DNA of 64,000 nucleotides, taken from Cyathus striatus. Lineage: Eukaryota; Basidiomycota; Agaricomycetes; Agaricales; Nidulariaceae. The notes beneath the pieces were generated by a model, which did not search any database, was not told the DNA's origin, and saw only the letters and a list, made by a program, of their open reading frames with translations. Below, piece after piece: positions 54,881-64,000 of this stretch; within the stretch, counting starts at the first letter, position 1, and each line of letters opens with the position of its first letter. The stretch lies in NCBI GenBank assembly GCA_025738555.1, contig JAOVFP010000002.1, positions 5,890,001-5,954,000 of the forward strand. The letters run 5' to 3'. The translations under genes and the position numbers were made by a program.

Positions 54881-57800
54881 ATATTAGCTATTGTATCAGT
54901 GGTAACACAATTTATCCAGTCAGATCCATGGCAGAACTGAGAAAAGCTTAACCTGCATACAGTAGTTTTACCCATGATAATAATTGTGTCAAAATCACAT
55001 AGTATTGATCTTAAGTAGTCAGGCACCCAGAATAATAACTTTCTGTTCTTATCTCTAACCCAGCCATCATTGTGACTGGTCATATGAATTGATGATCCAC
55101 CTAGTGATAGCAATTTTTTTAAATGAGCTATTTAGATGAACAGTTAGTAAATTTAATATGAATTAATTCACAGAAGAAATAATATACCAGGTATCAACTG
55201 CATGTTTCTAAAAATAGTTCAGCATGGCAAAATATTGACCTATAACAAATACTACTCACCTGATATTGTGGTTAGTCAAGCTGAATACTATTGATATTTC
55301 ACTGAGAGTAGTTAATCTAGACCTTATAGTGGAATCACACTCCTTATCCCATATTTTTACATTTTTGTCACCTGATCCAGATACCACTTGCTTTCCATCT
55401 GGAGAAAATGCTACAGATCTGACATAATCTGTGTGACCTTCAAATGGACCAGCAGCAATTGTGCCACTACTCACATCCCATATTCTCACAGTTTTGTCAC
55501 TTGATCCAGATACCACTTGCTTTCCATCTGGAGAAAATGCTACAGATGTGACATAATCTGTATGACTTTCAAATGGACCAGCAGCAATTGTGCCACTACT
55601 CACATCCCATATTCTCACAGTTTTGTCACTTGATCCAGATACCACTTGCTTTCCATCTGGAGAGAATGCTACAGATGAGACATAATGTGTGTGACCTTCA
55701 AATGGATCAGTAGTAATTGTGCCACTACTCACATCCCATATTCTCACAGTTTTGTCATGTGATCCAGATACCACTTGCTTTCCATCTGGAGAAAATGCTA
55801 CAGATGAGACATAATCTGTGTGACCTTCAAATGGACCAGTAGCAATTGTGCCACTACTCACATCCCATATTCTCACAGTTTCATCACCTGATCCAGATAC
55901 CACTTGCTTTCCATCTGGAGAAAATGCTACAGATGAGACATAATCTGTGTGACCCTCAAATGGACCAGCAGCAATTGTGCCACTACTCACATCCCATATT
56001 CTCACAGTTTTGTCATGTGATCCAGATACCACTTGCTTTCCATCTGGAGAAAATGCTACAGATGAGACATAATCTGTATGACCTTCAAATGGACCAGCAG
56101 CAATTGTGCCACTACTCACATCCCATATTCTCACAGTTTTGTCATGTGATCCAGATACCACTTGCTTTCCATCCGGAGAGAATGCTACAGATGTGACATA
56201 ATCTGTGTGACCTTCAAATGGACCAGCAGCAATTGTGCCATTACTCACATCCCATATTCTCACAGTTTTGTCAACTGATCCAGATACCACTTGCTTTCCA
56301 TCTGGAGAGAATGCTACAGATGTGACATAATGTGTGTGACCTTCAAATGGACCAGTAGTAATTGTGCCACTACTCACATCCCATATTCTCACAGTTTTGT
56401 CATGTGATCCAGATACCACTTGCTTTCCATCTGGAGAAAATGCTACAGATGTGACATAATCTCTGTGACCTTCAAATGGACCAACAGCAATTGTGCCACT
56501 ACTCACATCCCATATTCTCACAGTTTTGTCATCTGATCCAGATACCACTTGCTTTCCATTTGGAGAAAATGCTACAGATGTGACATAATCTGTGTGACCC
56601 TCAAATGGACCAGCAGCAATTGTGCCACTACTCACATCCCATATTCTCACAGTTTTGTCATCTGATCCAGATACCACTTGCTTTCCATCTGGAGAAAATG
56701 CTACAGATGAGACATAATCTGTATGACCTTCAAATGGGCCAGCAATAATTCTTCCAGTTGTGATATCCCATATTCCAATTGTATTGTCTTCTAAACCAAT
56801 GAGAATCTCATTTCCACCTTTGGAGAATGCAACACATGTAACTGCAAATTCATGGTGGTAAACTTTTTTTCCTTTATAAGTCCAGTCCTGCTCTATTTTT
56901 CCCAATCTTAAAAGAGTATTTCCAAATTTATTTTTATATTGTCTGAGAATTAATGATCTTTGTGGTGCAAATGGTAGTGCAGACAGATATATGTGTGGTG
57001 CACTTGTTGTTATTGGAATGTAGAAATGCATAATGAACTCAACAGCATCCATAATAAACTCTTTTATTTCATTCTATATCTTGTCATTAGTCTTATCACT
57101 AATATAACCTAGAGTTGACTTACATTCTGACAATTCTTGGATAATTCATTTAAATATCCCAAAGCTTTAGGTATTTCTTTCAGTAAACTCATGACTTCCA
57201 GCCAGTATAAAAATTTATCATGAAGAAAAATAATAAACTCCTGCTCATCTTCAATTCTGATATCATTTTTTGAAATGTCAATTTCATGCAGAGGCCAGTA
57301 CATGCAACAGTATTGTAAATAATCTGGTATATATTGCTGAATTCTTTCATTCAAGTTATCCACATCATCATTTTTGTTGTATGATGATTCTAGATTGCAT
57401 ATGTTAAACTTCAAATCACAGTTTAGAATGTTATATATTGTTGTTGCTATTTTCACAGAAAAAGTGGTTTTGTTAATTCTAAACTGCTTCAATTGACATC
57501 TTTCTGTCAAAAATTCCAAAAATGATAAATGTCTGGCAGCCACTTTCCCTGTATTAGTGGATACTACTGGTTGTAAATGTCTCAAAATTAACTGAATGAT
57601 AGTCTTCAGGTCATCATTCTTCTTGTCACCAATGAAATGCTGTATGTCATTTTGATCTAATGGAACTTTTGCAAGGATTATAAGGGCAAGAACACTCTGA
57701 ACTATGACTTTGTCCTCATTGCTCCATGTTGTAAAAGATGAACTTAAAATTTGTATATATAAGTTGTCAATACTTGAAACTGTACTCTCTTCTTGATTTT

Positions 57801-58836
57801 CCAGTATATTTTTCATCTTTTTATTGGGAAGTATCTCACCCTCTTGCTCTGAAGTAATGAACTCTGCTATAGTAGAGGCATAAATGAACAATCCAGCTGC
57901 TTTTTTTGCTATTGCATTTAAGTCTTCTTCACTTGGCTTCCATTCCATCCAATCATATGTTTCTTCAAATTTACTCCTGAGATAGTACATTATATCATTA
58001 TTAGTTTCTGATCCAGCATTAAAACCAATTTCCAATTCATAGTCAATGCACAGTTTAATATTATTGAGCTTAGCTGGCTTGTAACCAGGTCTACTTGTAA
58101 TTATGAGTTTACAATTTTTTGGAAATTTTGACCAAGAAATCAGAGTGTTGATGAAGATATGCATGCCTTCTCCTCTTTTACATTCATCCAATGCATCAAT
58201 AACCATAACTGGATTATTTAACTTCTCCAAATGGTTTCTTAAGCTCATCTGAATAAGGTTTTCAAAGTGCCATTTAATATCTTGAATTCTGAATGTATTA
58301 TCAAGCTTCATTGCTATAACTTTAGCAATAGTGGTATGTTTAGAAGCTATAGTAGCAGCTGTAGTGCGCCACACAGTGCAGGGATCACTTAGAAATGCAT
58401 CATCTCTTTTGAAGAAGTGATAGCCCATGAGTCTTTGAGACAGAGAAAGCTTGGATACCATAGTTGAAACAATTGCTGACTTTCCAGCACCTGGATATCC
58501 AGTAATCCACATTATGTTTGGTGTGGACTCATCTAATACAAAGACAGTTGAGTATATACATATGTACAAGTTCTTCAATTTATGCATACCAAAATTATTT
58601 AGCCAGTTATTTATGTTTTCAAACAATCCCTTTCTTGTTCCTTCCATGCAGTGTGGGACATAATGTTCTTCATGTGATATTGCCTTTAGCAGACTAAGTT
58701 TTGCTTGGATGTCATTTTTAGATACTTCATTATTTATAATTAAATCTCGGCCAGCATTATTCAAAGTTGAATGCCGAATATTCGCATTTTGTGCATTTTT
58801 GAACATTTCACCAGTAGACACAAGTTCCAGTGCCAT
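54871..58836 (-). CDS. NACHT-WD40 STAND receptor (fungal NLR), 4 exons
   Basis: Exons: 58836-57124, 57073-55260, 55207-55188 (20 nt), 55127-54871; 1267 aa, phases consistent. N-terminus has an Asn-rich strand-like stretch (NANIRHSTLNNAGRDLIINN, 17-36) common ahead of NACHT domains in Agaricomycetes. NACHT: Walker A GYPGAGKSA at 113, Walker B VMVIDALDECKRG at 210, LIITSRP at 244. A helical linker (to about 640) ends in PHIYLSALPFAP. Then one degenerate and eleven near-identical 43-residue WD40 units (HTDYVSSVAFSPDGKQVVSG...VRIWDVSSGTI), and a C-terminal NDGWVRDKNRKLLFWVP...FCHGSDWINC domain typical of these proteins. The last two codons and the stop come from the hAT-like insertion. Likely role: non-self recognition by analogy with HET-E/NWD proteins. 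The 20-nt exon is inferred from phase and family continuity. Confidence 0.85.
55378..56860 (-). repeat. 129-bp WD40-coding tandem repeats
   Basis: Eleven units of 129 bp encoding the WD40 blades, nearly identical apart from a few codons. This is the pattern of repeats kept alike by unequal crossover or gene conversion. Confidence 0.9.
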
Positions 58837-60040
58837 AGTTGAAATTTGCTTATAGCTGTAGTTGAGTTTGTAGGTTCAAGTTTTGATCGCTGAGGTTCGC
58901 TGTGATGGGGGGGAGGAACGATTCAACTTCATTAGGCTGTCCTTTATAATTGTTACATAGATCTGCATCACGCGCTGATAGAGAACATTAATAGCAAGCA
59001 GAAGTGTCACATACGTGGTAATCAGGAGACAGCCTCGCATTTGTGCTAAAAATATGTAAATGTACACGTAGCAGGCATAAGAAGGATCATGGGACTAATA
59101 AAGAACACATGGTATACATACAGCTAAACCAATACGTTGATGTCTAGAATGAAAATTCTAAGATAGATTGATCGATCCACGTTGTAGGCAGGCTCAGGAG
59201 TCAGATAAGACAATCGAAGAGAAAGGAGTCACATAGAAGATGTCGATTGTGAGATATTCGACATGTTCGGACGAGAGAGCGTGGATAACACATGTATTTA
59301 ATAGTACAACGCTTGAAACACTCCACTAGGTTGCTAAACATGAAGATACCTCAAGACTATGAACGAAATTACTGTTTACATTATGATGGTCAAATTAAAT
59401 CTCTCAGTACAGTCGTTACTGTCTTCCGACGACACATTAGTAGATAACCGACAATAGTGAATGCATTGATAACAGCGCTACATGTCTTTGACAACTCACA
59501 TCGGGTCGTGAGCTTCAGCGTTACGTAGATAAACAAGTAACAAAAGCGAGGAAGGAAGAATGTATGGTTTATGAGAGAATGGGCCCCTCGAGTAGAACGA
59601 GACCACGACCATACGAACTAAATAATACAATTGACGAAACACACCTTCACGCTTCACGATTTCCAGTCTCCCCAGACCAACAATCCAATTCTCCCATCTC
59701 GTTCTCCCACCACGCCCATACGTACAGTCTACCTGGGGAGTACCATAGCCGCCAACTTGTCGTATGAACGATAGAAAGTTGGCGCGGTTGAACTGGAGAT
59801 ATTTCGTTAGCCTCGTGAATAAAGGAGGACACTCAGGGCCAGGAGAGGGAGAGGGCAACAGAACGAAGGGAAGATAGCGAAGTAGGTAAAAAGAAACGGC
59901 GGAGAGGAAGGAAGAAGGAAAGAGGTGGGTGATACAGCAAAAACGTGCGTAGCCACCTGCACGAGCACGAGCACCGCTCAAACGCCGCACCGCTAGTGCC
60001 CGTGCCAGCTTCCCGTAGATGAGATAGAATCGCAATAAGT
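58837..60040. other. Upstream of the NLR gene, no gene called
   Basis: An open minus frame of 187 codons (60059-59496) has arginine-rich, unstructured composition and no domain; I treat it as chance. The part next to 58836 presumably holds the NLR promoter. Confidence 0.35.
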
Positions 60041-62400
60041 GCACTCCATAGCTGTCCACATGCTCTGTGTCAGTGTCGATCTGTCACCCGTCTCCATCCC
60101 CATCCGCCCCCAGTACAGCTGCAAGGCACACAGCCCGCTGCACACGAGCAAAGGAGAACTTCAACTCGCCCTCCCTCCTCCTCCCTTCCTCGCGGTACGA
60201 GCACAAGCACCATTCAATTGCCGCAACCACCCGCGCCAAGGCTATTCTCATGCACATCCCCAGTGCAAGACACACGACCCCAACTCATACACGAACGGAG
60301 TAAGAACTCACCGTCCATCTTCCCTCCTCTCCTCCTCGTACAAGGGATATCCGATATGAATTCAACATTTGTTTGCACCTCCTGCTGGCTGCATACGGTG
60401 CCTCGTGCATGTATAAGTCGACAATCCTACCCTGCACAATAAGCATGCATATTTAATCGGTGGATTCATGCGAGTGAGCTGGAGAGGGCTTCATTCAGTA
60501 CATTAAAGGAAAGGATGGATGAAGGAGAATAGAAAATAACTCACCCACCTTCTTTATCCGATATGAATCCTAGTTCCTTCCGTGCTGGCCGCTCAGTGCC
60601 CGATGCCGACGCGCGCACACAGCACAGCGTACGACGTACGTGCGTGAAATCGACGGGTGGGTCCATGGTGCGTGAGCTGAAGAGGGCGTTAATTCGTTAC
60701 GAAAGGGGAAGGGAGAAGGAGAAAAGAACGACGAGATGATGGCCTGTGGATGGCAGAATGAGACAAAGAAGATGGAGAAAGGTTAAGAGACAAGGTATGC
60801 TTACACTTTCTGCCCATGACCATCTGTACCCATCACGTTCATCTGTATTTTCCTTCCTAGGAACTGCACCCGTCCCAGCATTCGCAGCTATACTCATACG
60901 GATTCGCAAGCCAAGCGCACGATGGTTCCTCCGAAGACGGACTGCATACGCCGGTCGTGTACTAGAGGCTCGGTTGTTCGGCCCCCGACATCTCCCACCC
61001 GCTCCCGATGTTGGAGTGCGCGTGCGAAGGGTAAAGAGAAGTGTCGTTCTATTAGGAAGGGATGAGCGATGGATGAAGCTTAGTAAGGTGGAATGGGGCA
61101 ACGAAAGAAAGAAGAAGGGAAGTAAGAGTTAGTGAAATGAAAGTATATGAGGGACGGTGTAGAGGGGAAGGGAAGGGAAGGGAAGGAAAGAATGGGAAGC
61201 AGGGCAAGCGATAATCCTAACCCTAAGGTGAATATTATGGTGAACATGAACAAACAACCAGGTAGAGAGGACTCCGACGTCGACAGTGTGGATGATATTT
61301 GATGATGTTTTGCTAAAGCTTTGAACGCTGTCTTTGCTCGCCTGCAACTCTCCCATGTGCAAACTTCCGGATCCGAGGTCTCTCTTCAAACCAACACTTG
61401 ACAAAGTTTCCTAGGTGTCTTACAAGACCTCCCGCAACGTCATCTCTGCCCGTCTCTCTTATCTGTTCAGCCTAGTTCAGCCTAGTTTGAACCTCCCACT
61501 CGCGACGCGCAACCAGCTTGCAGTGACATTACGCCTCCTCGAACCTTTGCCACTTCGCCATCACCGCCTCGGCCCTCCATCCAGCAATCGGTACGTTATC
61601 ACAACCCAAGCTGTCTTATATTCTCTTCCAACACCCCTGCATAATCTACCCATACAGTTACACAGTTACAGAGAATAGCGCAATAACGCTCTCGTACAGT
61701 CACCGGCTCTTGTGGGTAGGACGTCAATGGAGGGTTGGGTCCACATGCTCAAGGGTATGTCTTATCTTCCTCGTTTTCCCTCTGTTTTCCTATTCCCCTT
61801 CTTTACCTGGTCCTTCGTACACTTTCACTGTCCACCATCTCTTGTCTTCTCATCAATGCATTACCTCCCTTTCCCGCTTCATTTTCATTCCTTCCCCCCT
61901 TCCCCCTCAAGGCCTCACAGGCCTCGCACCTTTTACTTCCACTACGTAACTTCTCTATTCCCTCATCGCTTCCTTCCTCCTCTCCCATCGTCTGACCTCG
62001 TTCACCCCTTCCAATAGAACAACCTTCTCACGCGTAACATCGAACCAAATGAGAGATACCAAGTGCCAAACAACCGGTCCTCAACTACCATAGTGTACAC
62101 CACCGTCAATGGCGTAGACAGTCTTTCGAGGAACCGTTTCGCGCATGCATGACGAATCTGTATGAGCGTAACCGCAAAGGCTGGGCCGGGTGCCGCCGAC
62201 GGGAGGAAAGGGAAAGGTAAGATGAACGCGCCGGGTATGGATGGAGCAACGACAAATCGTGTAAGCATACCTCATCCCGTCTTCTTTCTCCACCTTCATA
62301 TCCTTCCTCCACCTTCGTCTCTTTCCTCTTCATCCTCAAGCCTTCATCTCCTTGTTCTTTTCTCCCTCCCCTTTCCCATTTCGTAAAGTACTAACACCCT
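60041..62400. repeat. GC-rich degenerate dispersed repeats
   Basis: No gene. About 60857-61060 (+) and 62225-62010 (-) are diverged inverted copies: conceptual peptides FLGTAPVPAFAAILIRIRK and FLPSAAPGPAFAVTLIQIR, both followed by RLFG, show the kinship. ATATCCGATATGAAT-type words (60345, 60556) are inverse forms of the TTCATATCGGAT word found in 62.5-64 kb. Low-complexity GGGAAGGGAA runs at about 61160. Confidence 0.5.
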
Positions 62401-64000
62401 CTACAGCTCACCCCCCACAGCCTTCCCGTCGATTTCAGGCACGGTCGCTGATTTGCGTATACGTGTCGACTTTAACATCATGCACGGGAGTAGCCAACAG
62501 TATTCCAGGTTCGTATCGGATGGGGAGGGATGGTGAGTTGTCCTTCCTCTGTTCTCCTTCATCCACCCCTTACGTACTAACTAAAGCTCTCCAGCTCATG
62601 CACCATATACCACTCATTGATCTTACGCAAGCTTGCTCGTCGTGCAGGAGACTATTAGTCTTGTCGACTTTAACATCGAACTGAGGCGCGGGACACAGCT
62701 TGCTGGATATTCAAGGTGAATATTAGGATTCATATCGGATAGGGATGTAGGGTAAGTTTCTCTTCCCCAGTTCTATTCTCCTTTCTCCACTCTTTTCGTT
62801 CATGCACTAAGAACGCCCTCTCCAGCCCACGCGCCACGAATCTACTCATTGATCTCATGCTGTGCAGTCGACATGATGCACCCAGCAAGAGATCAGTGGC
62901 AAACATTCAGATTTGTACCGAAGAGCGTGAGGGAGCGAGGAGGGAAGAGGGAGGAACTGTGCTGGGGGTGCAGATGGAGAGTGATTCCACATTGCCAGCG
63001 CAGAGCGTGTAAATGAATAGCCCTCAAGCCTCCTCATCTCGTCATCTTGTTCTGCTCTGTTCCCCTTTCTACGTGCTTACGCCCTCTAGTCACAGCCACA
63101 GAGGGTGCAAACGATGGGGGTTCGTATCGGAATGGCTTTGTGCGAGGAAGGGAGAACCAGGAGGTATGATGAAGGGTGAGTTGATCCTTCTCCGCTCGTG
63201 GACAGGAGGTTGTGTCTCTTGCCTGGGAGCGCGGATGGATAGGGGAACAGCAGATGCCACGATACCACCGCAGAGCGAGTGGACGAATAGCCCTCAAGCT
63301 TTATCTCTTCGTTCTGTTCTGTTTCGTTCTCCTTTCCGTTTCGTTCACATGCTTACGCCTTCTTCAGCTCACAAAGCCTGGAAGACGTAAACGTTGCGGC
63401 TTGTATCGGAATGCCTTTGTACGAGGAGGGAAGAGGGAGGAGGGAAGGTGAGGTTAACTACGCTTCCTTCACTTGTGTATGAGTGGGGGATGCGGATGCG
63501 GATGGGTGATACCACGATACCAGCACAGAGCATGTGGATAATATAGCCCTCAAGCTTCTTCATCTCTTCGTCCTGTTCTTCTCCGTTACCCTTTCCATGT
63601 TGTTCACGTACTTACGCCCCTCTCCAGCTCATAGCAGCCAGGAGAGCGCAAAAGATGAGGGTTCGTATCGGAAGGCCTTTGTGTGAGGATGGGAGGACCA
63701 GGAGGTATGATGAAGGGTGAGTTGATCCTTCTCCGCTAGTGTACAGGAGGTTGTGTCTCTTGCACTTGGAGCGCGGATGGAGAAGGGGACGGGTGATGCA
63801 ACGATACCACCGCAGAGCATGTCGACGAGTAGTCCTTCTTCATCTCTTCATCCTGTTCAGTTCCTTCCTCCTTTCCATATTGTTCACGTACTTATGCCTT
63901 CTCCAGGTTACTTCAGATAGGAAGACGCCAACAACGGGTTTGTATTGGGCCCTTCTCTAGCTCACCCTCGATGAAGAACCCACCCACCGATCTCTCGCAT
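62401..64000 (+). repeat. Degenerate 180-280-bp tandem repeats, running off the window
   Basis: Seven copies of a unit marked by GGTTCGTATCGGAATGCCTTTGT at about 62511, 62729, 62910, 63121, 63400, 63662 and 63940. Each is preceded by a pyrimidine tract (CTCATCTCTTCGTCCTGTTC), a CGTACTTACGCC word and CTCCAGCTCA. The last three or four are best preserved and share the CTTCTCCGCT...ACAGGAGGTTGTGTCTCTTG spacer. Not coding. Possibly a subtelomeric or centromere-proximal satellite; the window does not show which. Confidence 0.65.

Noticed and set aside
55846..56196. + strand open frame over the WD40 repeats
   Set aside because: Antisense shadow of the repeated WD40 codons.
59496..60059. 187-codon minus-strand open frame
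   Set aside because: GC-rich repeat-like DNA, no domain, overlapping frames of similar size on both strands.
61213..61226. Telomere repeat (CCTAACCCTAAGG)
   Set aside because: Only about two units in unique surroundings; chance or a relic at best.

Overview
The window is nuclear DNA of a filamentous basidiomycete, most likely an Agaricomycete. The reasons are genes cut by many 50-65 nt GT-AG introns with CTRAY branch points, two STAND/NLR-type receptors (one NB-ARC-TPR, one NACHT-WD40), F-box/LRR-like proteins, an AIM9-like kinase-fold gene, and a transposon block with Ty3/gypsy, Ty1/copia and KDZ elements. I cannot name the species.

Layout. 0-17 kb is a gene-rich island: a TMEM135-family membrane protein (+), an F-box protein (+), a tandem array of seven decayed tRNA-like units, an NB-ARC/TPR receptor (-), a RING/coiled-coil protein (+), an AIM9-like phosphotransferase gene with an 11-bp frameshifting duplication (-), and a second F-box-like gene (-). 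16.7-19.4 kb is a non-autonomous DNA transposon with about 320-bp terminal inverted repeats and a 9-bp target duplication; a smaller hAT-like element sits in its left arm. 20.8-22.3 kb is a forkhead-factor pseudogene.

22.5-53.4 kb is a nested transposon block. A truncated copia element (22.5-24.5 kb) abuts a 3.5-kb foldback-like element made of tandem repeats (24.7-28.3 kb). This cuts a gypsy element whose pol lies at 28.3-31.9 kb and whose gag and 5' LTR lie at 51.2-53.4 kb. Between the two gypsy halves is a 19.26-kb KDZ-superfamily DNA transposon (31,999-51,257). Removing it together with one copy of its ATTCCC target duplication restores the gypsy gag reading frame. The KDZ element carries, divergently around a central 180-bp satellite, a transposase gene broken by three TGA codons and an apparently open 546-codon gene. 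The latter ends in an HxD...H...R arrangement expected of a 2-oxoglutarate/Fe(II) dioxygenase and could be a TET/JBP-type cargo gene, which is known to travel with KDZ transposons in basidiomycetes. A decayed third gene of unknown family lies downstream, and its intron holds a further minisatellite insertion.

54.2-58.8 kb has a hAT-like element inserted into the 3' end of a NACHT-WD40 receptor gene. 59-64 kb is GC-richer, gene-poor and built of degenerate repeats. In every transposon and pseudogene here most premature stops sit where family alignment expects Arg (CGA) or Gln (CAG/CAA), i.e. TGA/TAG/TAA made by C-to-T change. This suggests methylation-linked or RIP-like decay.
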